Origin: a bacterium
Lineage (GTDB): Bacteria; CAIJMQ01; JAADFP01
Direction: 5' to 3'
DNA length: 5,389 bases
NCBI GenBank assembly: GCA_027021085.1
Contig: JALUVB010000290.1
Location: 1-5,389 of the forward strand
Positions 1-5,389 of this stretch are shown here, piece by piece; positions within the stretch are counted from its first letter, which is position 1, and each line of letters starts with the position of its first letter. A program made the position numbers and the translations under genes. The notes beneath the pieces are model-generated. The model was not told the origin of the DNA, ran no database searches, and saw only the letters and a list, made by a program, of their open reading frames with translations.

Positions 1-1026
1 GCAAAGATGCCTTCCTGGGTAGAAAATACCAAGTTCAAGGGTGATATACGAATGCGCTACCAGACCAGCAAGAAGAAAAAAGATGATGTGGCACGCAACC
101 GGGCAAGGATTCGATTCCGCTACGGATTCGAAACCAGGGTTAGCGATACATTAAAAGTAGGTGCGCGGATGGCAACGGGCAGTGCAGACCCCCGTTCTAC
201 CAACCAGACACTGGGAGATACTTTCGCGACCAAAAGCTGGCAGCTGGACAAGGCATACCTGAAATACCAGCCAACAGAAGCTTTCGAGGTGCTGGCTGGC
301 AAGTTCAACAAGGCGTTTTTTGTGAGGGATGACTTGCTCTGGGACGGAGATATTACTTTTGAGGGCTTGTCACTGATATTTAAACCGGAAGTATCCGAAA
401 GCACAAAACTATTTTTCAATACAGGGTTATTTGTGCTGGATGAGTTAAAATCTTCGGATAAGGACCCTCTTATGTCCTATTTCCAGCCGGGATTCGAGGC
501 TAAAATCAGTGACAATATATCCTGGAAAATGGGACTTGCTTACTACTCTTTTGAGAATGTAAAGGGTAACACTCTTGACCACAGTGCAGGCACAAATACT
601 CTGAAAGACGGTGTATTGAAGTACGACTATGACAGTATCAATCCTTCTACCGTTTTGACTTATGCCTGGGACTCGCTGGATAAGACATATGCCGTATCCT
701 TGCTTTACGACTACATATATAATCCTGATTCAAAAGACAAGGGTTACCTGGTAGGTATCAAGTTCGGAAGCAAGAAAGTAAAGGATAGGGGAGACTGGCA
801 GGTTTATTACAACTATCGCCAGCTGGAAAAAGATGCCTGGCTGGATACTTTCCCTGACTCTGACTTCTACGGCGGCAAAACCGATGTAAAGGGATACGAA
901 GTGGTAATAAAATACGGGCTGGCAAAACATATATCCCTGGGGCTGGATTATTACCGCACCAGGAGAATGGATGCCGAGGCCAACCCGGAAAGTGTTTTAC
1001 AGGCTGACCTGGGTATCAAGTTTTAA
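1..1026 (+). CDS. Outer-membrane putative porin, 5'-truncated (possible phosphate porin)
   Basis: The reading frame is open through the left edge (GCA AAG before the first ATG at 7), and no signal peptide follows that ATG, so the true start lies outside the window. Numbering from that Met, the visible 339 residues look like a beta-barrel: alternating aromatic/polar strands, a Lys/Arg-rich stretch at about 22-38 (KKKKDDVARNRARIRFR), a conserved-looking block ATGSADPRSTNQTLGDTF (56-73) and DLLWDGDITFEG (109-120). The last residues, ADLGIKF, end in Phe, the usual outer-membrane insertion signal. These blocks match my memory of the 'putative porin' family (Porin_5-like), whose members normally carry a signal peptide and an N-terminal coiled-coil segment, probably the missing part. 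pstS starts 15 nt downstream, so the two are almost certainly co-transcribed. A role in phosphate passage across the outer membrane is inferred from context only; a general porin is the alternative. Confidence 0.85.
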   Translation, partial: AKMPSWVENTKFKGDIRMRYQTSKKKKDDVARNRARIRFRYGFETRVSDTLKVGARMATGSADPRSTNQTLGDTFATKSWQLDKAYLKYQPTEAFEVLAGKFNKAFFVRDDLLWDGDITFEGLSLIFKPEVSESTKLFFNTGLFVLDELKSSDKDPLMSYFQPGFEAKISDNISWKMGLAYYSFENVKGNTLDHSAGTNTLKDGVLKYDYDSINPSTVLTYAWDSLDKTYAVSLLYDYIYNPDSKDKGYLVGIKFGSKKVKDRGDWQVYYNYRQLEKDAWLDTFPDSDFYGGKTDVKGYEVVIKYGLAKHISLGLDYYRTRRMDAEANPESVLQADLGIKF

Positions 1027-1027
1027 C

Positions 1028-1035
1028 AAGGAGGT
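1028..1035 (+). promoter_or_regulatory. Strong Shine-Dalgarno for pstS
   Basis: AAGGAGGT is a full-length match to the anti-Shine-Dalgarno and sits 6 nt before the pstS ATG at 1042. It fixes that start. It also suggests that PstS, needed in excess over the membrane parts, is translated strongly and independently of the porin gene just upstream. Confidence 0.85.
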
Positions 1036-1041
1036 TATAGG

Positions 1042-2085
1042 ATGAAGGTTCTTTTCAGCATGATTCTAACCGGGTTGCTCTTAATGGGAGCAAGCACGGT
1101 TTCCCGCGCAGAGAGCGGATTACTGGGCGCAGGGGCTACTTTTCCCTATCCCCTGTATTCCAAGATGTTTGATGTTTACCACAAGGAATACGGGGTGAGA
1201 GTAAATTACCAGGCAATAGGTTCCGGGGGTGGTATCCGGCAGCTGTTGAGCAAAACAGTGGACTTTGGTGCCTCGGATGCTTTCATGAGCGAGGAAGAGC
1301 TAAAAAAATCTCCCTACCAGATTCTGCATATACCCATGTGCTTAGGGGCAGTGGTGGTAACCTATAACCTGCCGGGTTCACCGGAGATAAGACTTACCCC
1401 GGATATTATCGCTGATATTTTCCTGGGTAAAATAACCAGGTGGGATGATTTCCGGATTAAAAAGGTGAATCCCGGGCTGCGGCTTCCCGCTATGAAAATA
1501 ATAGTGGCACATCGCTCTGATGGGAGCGGCACCACTTTTATCTTCACGGATTACCTATCCAAGGTAAGCAAGGAATGGCGGGAGAAGGTAGGACGGGGTA
1601 AATCAGTTAGCTGGCCTGTGGGACTGGGCGGCAAGGGCAATCCGGGAGTAGCCGGTCTGGTGAAGCAGATACCGGGAAGCGTGGGTTACGTGGAACTGGT
1701 CTATGCTTTACAGAGCAACATGCCGGCTGCTATAATCAAAAACAAAAAGGGGAACTTTATAAAAGCATCCATTAAATCCACCAGCCTGGCGGCTAATGTG
1801 GAGCTGCCTCCTGATACCAGGGTTTCGCTTACCAATACGGACTCGGAGTTCGGTTATCCTATCAGTGGTTTTACCTGGATACTCGTCTACAAAGAGCAGA
1901 ACTACGACTCCAGAAGCAAGAGCAAGGCGAAAACCCTGGTTAACCTCTTATGGTGGATGACCCACCAGGGACAGAAGTATGCAGAAGGGCTGGGCTATGC
2001 TCCCCTTCCGGATGAAGCAGTGAAAAAAGCAGAAAAAATAATTAAATCCATCACTTACGACGGAAGACCAATACGGAGGAATTGA
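1042..2085 (+). CDS. pstS: Periplasmic phosphate-binding protein PstS
   Basis: This is the substrate-binding protein of the Pst high-affinity phosphate ABC transporter; it captures inorganic phosphate in the periplasm and delivers it to PstC/PstA. The 347-residue length is normal. Residues 1-23 form a signal peptide: Lys2, a hydrophobic core, then a likely cut after SRA at 23/24. No lipobox Cys follows, so a soluble periplasmic protein is expected. Family motifs are GAGATFPYPLY (29-39), GSGGG (60-64), DFGASDA (74-80), the phosphate-loop block RSDGSGTT (158-165) and GYVELVYA (215-222). By analogy with E. coli PstS, phosphate ligands would be Thr33, Ser61, Asp79, Arg158, Ser162, Gly163 and Thr164; all are present. 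It lies 15 nt after the porin and 78 nt before pstC, separated from pstC by a strong hairpin that may raise its share of the transcript. Confidence 0.97.
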   Translation: MKVLFSMILTGLLLMGASTVSRAESGLLGAGATFPYPLYSKMFDVYHKEYGVRVNYQAIGSGGGIRQLLSKTVDFGASDAFMSEEELKKSPYQILHIPMCLGAVVVTYNLPGSPEIRLTPDIIADIFLGKITRWDDFRIKKVNPGLRLPAMKIIVAHRSDGSGTTFIFTDYLSKVSKEWREKVGRGKSVSWPVGLGGKGNPGVAGLVKQIPGSVGYVELVYALQSNMPAAIIKNKKGNFIKASIKSTSLAANVELPPDTRVSLTNTDSEFGYPISGFTWILVYKEQNYDSRSKSKAKTLVNLLWWMTHQGQKYAEGLGYAPLPDEAVKKAEKIIKSITYDGRPIRRN

Positions 2086-2111
2086 AAATTGTAGAAACTT
2101 CACGAAACCAT

Positions 2112-2138
2112 CTCCCTGCCGGGCACACCGGCAGGGAG
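2112..2138 (+). promoter_or_regulatory. Perfect GC-rich hairpin between pstS and pstC
   Basis: The arms CTCCCTGCCGG (2112-2122) and CCGGCAGGGAG (2128-2138) are perfectly complementary over 11 bp with a 5-nt loop (GCACA). A flanking T-G wobble (2111/2139) may extend the stem. No T-run follows (the next bases are GCGGATATATAA), so it is not a classical intrinsic terminator. The likely role is an mRNA 3'-end stabiliser or processing barrier that lets pstS transcript outlast pstCAB transcript, comparable to the repetitive extragenic palindrome elements between pstS and pstC in enteric bacteria. Partial termination is an alternative. The structure is seen directly; the function is inferred. Confidence 0.7.
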
Positions 2139-2163
2139 GCGGATATATAAAACTTCGGCCCTT

Positions 2164-3051
2164 ATGAAAAAAGATAGTTTAAAGTCAGAGATAGCTTTCC
2201 AGAAAACTATCTACTTTTCCGGAGTAGTCATACTCCTTCTCCTGCTGGGCATATTTTTTACCCTCTTGTTCAGTTCTCTTCCCTCCATCAAGGCCTTTGG
2301 CTTAAAATTTCTCACCGGGAGAGAGTGGGACCCTGTAAGTGGGAATTTTGCTGCTTTACCCTTTTTAGCCGGCACGCTCCTGACCTCGTTTTTAGCCCTG
2401 GTAATCTCCATTCCCTTTTCCCTTTCCATTGCCCTTCTCCTGGGAGAGTATTCAAAAGGAGGGGCAATCTCTTCTTTTCTCACCGGCATGGTGGAGCTAC
2501 TGGCAGGCATCCCCTCGGTAATTTATGGTTTCTGGGGGCTGTTTATCCTGGTGCCGGTAATAAGGTTCATAGAACTTAAATTGGGATTAGTCCCTTATGG
2601 AGTGGGCATATTTACTGCCTCCTTGATACTCTCGGTTATGATTATTCCTTATTCAGCCTCCCTGGGAAAAGAGGTGATAAACCTGGTGCCCCGCGAGCTT
2701 AAAGAGGCAGCCTATTCCTTGGGAGGGACCAAATTTGAGGTAATAAAAAGGGTAATCCTGCCTTATGCGCGTTCCGGTATATTTGCCGGGATACTGCTTT
2801 CCCTGGGGAGGGCGCTGGGAGAAACCATGGCGGTTACCATGGTAATTGGCAATTCCCATTTCCTGCCCACCAGCATTTTCAGCCCCTCCAATACCATGGC
2901 AAGCGTAATTGCCAATGAGTTTACCGAAGCAGTAGATACTTTATATCTATCCTCTTTGATTGAAATAGGGCTCTTGCTTTTCCTCATTACCACCATAGTA
3001 AATATTGCCGGAAGGTACATAATAAACAAGGTAAGCGTAGAGGTGCGATAG
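2164..3051 (+). CDS. pstC: Phosphate ABC transporter permease PstC
   Basis: This is one of the two inner-membrane channel subunits of the Pst transporter, and it pairs with PstA. The 295 residues contain about six hydrophobic segments: roughly 16-36, 68-93, 110-133, 145-165, 205-228 and 265-285. The cytoplasmic EAA loop that docks on the ATPase is visible as EAAYSLGGTKFEVIKRVILP (181-200), followed by the PstC hallmark GRALGETMAV (215-224) with Arg216 and Glu220. An Arg and a Glu in this region are reported to be needed for transport in E. coli PstC. The ATG at 2164 is chosen because no ATG/GTG/TTG occurs in frame between it and the upstream in-frame stop at 2092-2094. No Shine-Dalgarno precedes it at normal spacing; the nearest purine run (GGGAGG, 2134-2139) is 24 nt away and largely inside the hairpin stem. 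Translation may be weak, which fits a membrane subunit needed in smaller amounts than PstS. Confidence 0.96.
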   Translation: MKKDSLKSEIAFQKTIYFSGVVILLLLLGIFFTLLFSSLPSIKAFGLKFLTGREWDPVSGNFAALPFLAGTLLTSFLALVISIPFSLSIALLLGEYSKGGAISSFLTGMVELLAGIPSVIYGFWGLFILVPVIRFIELKLGLVPYGVGIFTASLILSVMIIPYSASLGKEVINLVPRELKEAAYSLGGTKFEVIKRVILPYARSGIFAGILLSLGRALGETMAVTMVIGNSHFLPTSIFSPSNTMASVIANEFTEAVDTLYLSSLIEIGLLLFLITTIVNIAGRYIINKVSVEVR

Positions 3052-3054
3052 AAA

Positions 3055-3900
3055 ATGCAGGATAAGACTTTATTCAGGATAATGCAGGACAGGTTCTTCA
3101 AGCTCGTCGTGATGCTGCTTGCTTTTCTCTCCACCCTGCCCTTGCTCTGGATTCTTTTCTACATATTCAAAAACGGTATATCAGTGATAAACTGGAGATT
3201 CCTGGTAAACCTTCCCAAGCCCGTGGGAGAAATCAGCGGCGGCATTTCCAACGCCATAGTGGGAACATCCATCCTGGTGCTCATTTCCTGTATAGTCTCT
3301 ATCCCCGTGGGTATTGCCTCCGGGATTTACCTCTCCGAGCACAGAAAAAGCAGACTCTCCTACTTTGTAAGGCTGAGCGTGGAAGTCCTGCAGGGAGTGC
3401 CTTCCATTGTCATAGGAATCATTGCCTATCTCTGGATTGTTAAGCCCGTGGGCAGCTTCTCTGCCCTTGCCGGGGGAATAGCCTTAGGAATAATGATGCT
3501 TCCGGTAATAGTGCGGAGCACCGAGGAAACCTTGAAACTCATTCCCTACTATTTAAAAGAAGCCTCCCTGGCACTGGGTGTCCCCTATTACAAAACCATA
3601 CTGAAAGTAATCTTACCCACGGGGTTAAGCGGGATACTGACCGGTGTTCTCTTGGGTATTGCCAGGATTGCCGGTGAGACCGCACCCCTCTTATTTACTG
3701 CCTTTGGCAGCCCTTTCATGAATGTGAACATTTTAAAACCGGTGAACTCTCTTCCTCTCCTAATCTTCAACTATGCCATGAGCCCCTATGCCGACTGGCA
3801 GAAAATTGCCTGGGGAGCATCAGTGGTGCTGGTAGTCATGGTGCTTTTTTTAAACTTAATTGCTAAAATGGTGGCGAAAAAATGGAAAACCATATCTTAA
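3055..3900 (+). CDS. pstA: Phosphate ABC transporter permease PstA
   Basis: This is the second channel subunit of the Pst transporter. The 281 residues start with a short cytoplasmic segment, then a membrane helix at about 17-38. The PstA-typical [10 protein letters not shown] (62-71) follows, then further helices at about 72-93, 109-129, 137-153, 193-217 and 255-275. The EAA-type loop is [20 protein letters not shown] (169-188), followed by [18 protein letters not shown] (201-218), a clear PstA signature with Arg204 and Glu208. The gene starts 3 nt after the pstC stop, with AGAGGTG (3039-3045) as ribosome-binding site inside the end of pstC, so the two permeases are probably translated together. 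A second in-frame ATG (residue 10) is possible but less favoured. The 3' end overlaps pstB by 19 nt. Confidence 0.96.
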   Translation: MQDKTLFRIMQDRFFKLVVMLLAFLSTLPLLWILFYIFKNGISVINWRFLVNLPKPVGEISGGISNAIVGTSILVLISCIVSIPVGIASGIYLSEHRKSRLSYFVRLSVEVLQGVPSIVIGIIAYLWIVKPVGSFSALAGGIALGIMMLPVIVRSTEETLKLIPYYLKEASLALGVPYYKTILKVILPTGLSGILTGVLLGIARIAGETAPLLFTAFGSPFMNVNILKPVNSLPLLIFNYAMSPYADWQKIAWGASVVLVVMVLFLNLIAKMVAKKWKTIS

Positions 3901-4640
3901 AAATAGAAAACCTCTCGGCTTACTTTGGTAAAAACCGCATCCTGAAAGACATAAACCTGCGCATTTCCAGAGAAAAGGTAACCGCAGTTATGGGGCCTTC
4001 CGGCTGCGGCAAAACCACGCTCATCCGGTGTATCAACCGGATGCACGAACTGGTGCCTGAGGCTAAAGTATCGGGGAAAATATTCCTTTACGAAGAAAAC
4101 ATTTACGACCTTCACCCCATAATTTTAAGAAGAAAAATAGGCATGGTATTCCAGAAGCCGAACCCCTTTCCCACCATGAGCATATACGACAATGTCATCG
4201 CAGGTTATAAATTAAACGGTATAAAAATAAGCAGGAGCGAGCAGGACAAAATAGTGGAGGAGTCCCTGAAGAAAGCCGCTCTCTGGGAAGAAGTCAAAGA
4301 TGGTCTGTACCGCACAGGCACCTTTCTCTCCGGCGGTCAACAGCAGCGCCTCTGCATAGCCAGGGCCCTGGCTATGAACCCCGAAATTATTCTGCTTGAC
4401 GAACCAACCTCTGCCCTGGACCCCAAAGCAACCCAGAGAATAGAAGAACTAATCGTGGAACTAAAGAAGACGGTTACCATCATCCTGGTAACCCATAATA
4501 TTGCCCAGGCAGCCAGGGTATCAGACTTCACTGCTTTCCTGTACCTGGGAGAATTGGTGGAATACGGACACACGGAGAAGCTATTTACTGTCCCCGAGGA
4601 TAAACGGACAGAAGAATACCTTACCGGAAAATTCGGTTAA
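3882..4640 (+). CDS. pstB: Phosphate ABC transporter ATP-binding protein PstB
   Basis: This cytoplasmic ATPase drives phosphate import through PstC/PstA. The 252-residue length is typical. All nucleotide-binding motifs are intact: Walker A GPSGCGKT (38-45), Q-loop Gln91 in the PstB-typical [16 protein letters not shown] (89-104), ABC signature LSGGQQQR (149-156), Walker B IILLDEP (169-175) with catalytic Glu174, D-loop SALD (177-180) and switch His205. The FQKPNPFP block and [15 protein letters not shown] distinguish PstB from other ABC ATPases. The start at 3882 lies inside the last codons of pstA (19-nt overlap), with a modest GGTGG (3870-3874) 7 nt upstream; coupled translation with pstA is likely. 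Two inverted repeats occur inside the gene (4022-4043 and 4355-4376). Confidence 0.97.
   Translation: MENHILKIENLSAYFGKNRILKDINLRISREKVTAVMGPSGCGKTTLIRCINRMHELVPEAKVSGKIFLYEENIYDLHPIILRRKIGMVFQKPNPFPTMSIYDNVIAGYKLNGIKISRSEQDKIVEESLKKAALWEEVKDGLYRTGTFLSGGQQQRLCIARALAMNPEIILLDEPTSALDPKATQRIEELIVELKKTVTIILVTHNIAQAARVSDFTAFLYLGELVEYGHTEKLFTVPEDKRTEEYLTGKFG
4022..4043. repeat. 8-bp inverted repeat inside pstB
   Basis: The arms CATCCGGT (4022-4029) and ACCGGATG (4036-4043) are perfect complements with a 6-nt loop (GTATCA). They encode part of the conserved RCINRM stretch just after Walker A. The structure is real in sequence terms but may be a by-product of coding. Confidence 0.5.
4355..4376. repeat. 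Perfect 22-bp palindrome inside pstB
   Basis: The two halves CATAGCCAGGG (4355-4365) and CCCTGGCTATG (4366-4376) are exact reverse complements with no spacer. The element covers codons for residues 158-165 (CIARALAM), directly after the ABC signature. Protein conservation explains part of the sequence but does not by itself force an exact palindrome. It could be a cruciform/hairpin or a dyad protein site, or chance. Confidence 0.6.
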
Positions 4641-4645
4641 GACAC

Positions 4646-4655
4646 AAGGAGGAGG
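4646..4655 (+). promoter_or_regulatory. Strong Shine-Dalgarno for phoU
   Basis: AAGGAGGAGG contains two overlapping AGGAGG cores and ends 6 nt before the phoU ATG at 4662. It fixes the phoU start and indicates efficient translation independent of pstB, in contrast to the weak sites before pstC and pstB. Confidence 0.85.
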
Positions 4656-4661
4656 AAACCG

Positions 4662-5321
4662 ATGTTTGAAGAAAAAATCATGGGTCTCAAGCGGCGATTG
4701 GTAGAGTACGCAGCCCTCATAGAAAACATGATTGGCAAAAGCATAAAAGGACTGTTGAAAAAAGAAAAAGAAATACTGATGGAGGTAATAGAGAAAGACG
4801 AAGTTAAAGCGAACAACCTGGAAATAGAGCTGGACGAGCTTTGCACCATTCTCATTGCCCAGTACGAACCAAAAGCAAAAGACCTGAGAACCACCCTCAT
4901 GATTTTAAAAATGAACAACGACCTGGAAAGAATGGGGGATCTGGCAGTAAACCTTTCCGAAAGCAGCCTATTCCTGATAGAAAGACCCCAGGTAAAACCC
5001 CTCATTGATATACCCAGAATGGGAGAAGTTACCATGAAAATGCTGAAAGACAGCATAAACGCTTTCATAAACGAAGATACCCAGCTGGCAAAGGAAGTTT
5101 GCGAAAGAGATGATATCGTGGACGGATTGAGAGACCAGATACTGAGAGAACTGATTACCTTTATGACCTCCGATGCCAAAACTATCGAGCGCTCTCTTCA
5201 CCTGATAAGAATCTCCCGTAACCTGGAGCGCATCGCCGATTTATCCACCAACATCTGCGAAGATGTAATCTTCATGGTAGAAGGCAAAACCATCAAACAC
5301 CACAAGGATGAAGAGGGATAA
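4662..5321 (+). CDS. phoU: Phosphate signalling regulator PhoU
   Basis: PhoU is a peripheral cytoplasmic protein that connects the Pst transporter to the Pho regulon sensor kinase and restrains phosphate uptake when phosphate is plentiful. The 219 residues form the usual two tandem three-helix repeats. Each repeat carries the metal-binding signature E-x-x-x-D-x-x-x-N: Glu89-Arg-Met-Gly-Asp93 with Asn97, and Glu189-Arg-Ile-Ala-Asp193 with Asn197, followed by Glu200/Asp201. The family-typical ending VIFMVEGKTIKHH (202-214) is present. It is the last gene of the pst run, 21 nt after pstB, the standard position. The partner kinase and response regulator are not in the window. Confidence 0.96.
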   Translation: MFEEKIMGLKRRLVEYAALIENMIGKSIKGLLKKEKEILMEVIEKDEVKANNLEIELDELCTILIAQYEPKAKDLRTTLMILKMNNDLERMGDLAVNLSESSLFLIERPQVKPLIDIPRMGEVTMKMLKDSINAFINEDTQLAKEVCERDDIVDGLRDQILRELITFMTSDAKTIERSLHLIRISRNLERIADLSTNICEDVIFMVEGKTIKHHKDEEG

Positions 5322-5389
5322 AACACTCTATGGGACAGGGTTGACTATTCCAATATTCTTAAGAGTTTGAGAATAGTTTGTCGGGGGAG
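5322..5389 (+). other. Non-coding tail after phoU
   Basis: I see no credible coding start in these 68 nt; the one ATG (5330) meets a TGA after four codons. The stretch holds a weak AT-rich hairpin (5354-5375) and ends in a G-rich run (GGGGGAG, 5383-5389) that could be a ribosome-binding site for a gene beyond the edge, but this cannot be tested here. Confidence 0.5.
5354..5375 (+). terminator. Possible weak AT-rich hairpin after phoU
   Basis: TATTCTTAA (5354-5362) pairs with TTGAGAATA (5367-5375) over 9 bp including one G-T wobble, with loop GAGT. The next bases are GTTTGT, only a poor U-tract. Its position 32 nt after the phoU stop suits an operon end, but the stem is AT-rich and weak, so termination is doubtful. 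Confidence 0.25.

Noticed and set aside
1027-1041. Search for a Pho box or operon promoter upstream of pstS.
   Set aside because: The 15-nt gap holds only the ribosome-binding site; any Pho-responsive promoter must lie upstream of the truncated porin, outside the window.
2082-2150. A 22-codon frame starting at TTG (2082) after GGAGG (2075-2079), running through the pstS-pstC hairpin, as a possible leader peptide.
   Set aside because: The ribosome-binding-site-to-start spacing is only 2 nt, the start codon is TTG, and the peptide has no run of one amino acid or other attenuation feature.
2143-2150. ATATATAA before pstC as a possible -10 promoter element.
   Set aside because: No -35-like hexamer lies 16-18 bp upstream; that space is taken by the hairpin. 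AT-rich chance match.
2834-2845. TTACCATGGTAA palindrome and nearby repeated ACCATGG in pstC.
   Set aside because: Short and explained by the coded Thr-Met-Ala/Val repeat; nothing supports a regulatory role.
3849-3855. TTTAAAC, a canonical -1 slippery heptamer, in the correct phase (T TTA AAC) near the end of pstA, with pstB in the -1 frame.
   Set aside because: A -1 shift would hit a TAA at 3864-3866 after three codons, before the pstB start, so it cannot produce a PstA-PstB fusion. No strong downstream stimulatory structure is evident, and the heptamer can arise by chance in a Phe/Leu/Asn-coding stretch.
4637-5179. A 180-codon open frame on the - strand across phoU.
   Set aside because: Its product is a Ser/Phe-rich low-complexity sequence, the expected mirror of a Glu/Lys/Leu-rich helical protein. 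It lies opposite a clear phoU gene and matches no family I know.
5341-5346. TTGACT as a possible -35 element for a downstream gene.
   Set aside because: At 16-18 bp downstream there is no reasonable -10 match (the positions read GAGTTT, AGTTTG or GTTTGA).

Overview
The window holds a compact phosphate-uptake locus on the + strand. Its order is a 5'-truncated outer-membrane porin gene, then pstS, pstC, pstA, pstB and phoU. All five pst/phoU genes are complete and carry their family hallmark motifs. I see no frameshift, mobile element, CRISPR array, tRNA or rRNA.

Organism: the porin ends in a C-terminal Phe, and PstS has a cleavable signal peptide with no lipobox Cys. Both point to a diderm (Gram-negative type) bacterium with a periplasm. 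GC content looks moderate, roughly mid-40s percent by eye, with frequent AGA/AGG Arg and ATA Ile codons. The porin resembles the 'putative porin' family seen in Desulfobacterota-like lineages and in several uncultured diderm candidate phyla such as Omnitrophota. I cannot place the organism more precisely from the sequence alone.

Layout: 1-1026 porin (5' end outside the window); 15-nt gap with a strong Shine-Dalgarno; 1042-2085 pstS; 78-nt gap with a perfect 11-bp stem hairpin; 2164-3051 pstC; 3-nt gap; 3055-3900 pstA; 19-nt overlap; 3882-4640 pstB; 21-nt gap with a strong Shine-Dalgarno; 4662-5321 phoU; 5322-5389 a non-coding tail with a weak AT-rich hairpin. There is no gene-free stretch above 300 bases.

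How the genes work together: the porin is inferred to let phosphate cross the outer membrane. PstS captures phosphate in the periplasm, PstC and PstA form the inner-membrane channel, and PstB powers import with ATP. PhoU links transporter state to control of the Pho response and limits uptake. No phoB/phoR two-component genes and no Pho box are visible, and the operon promoter must lie upstream of base 1.

I found no sign of a previously undescribed system. The points most worth a second look are the porin placed directly in the pst transcription unit, the hairpin combined with a missing Shine-Dalgarno between pstS and pstC, and a perfect 22-bp palindrome inside pstB.
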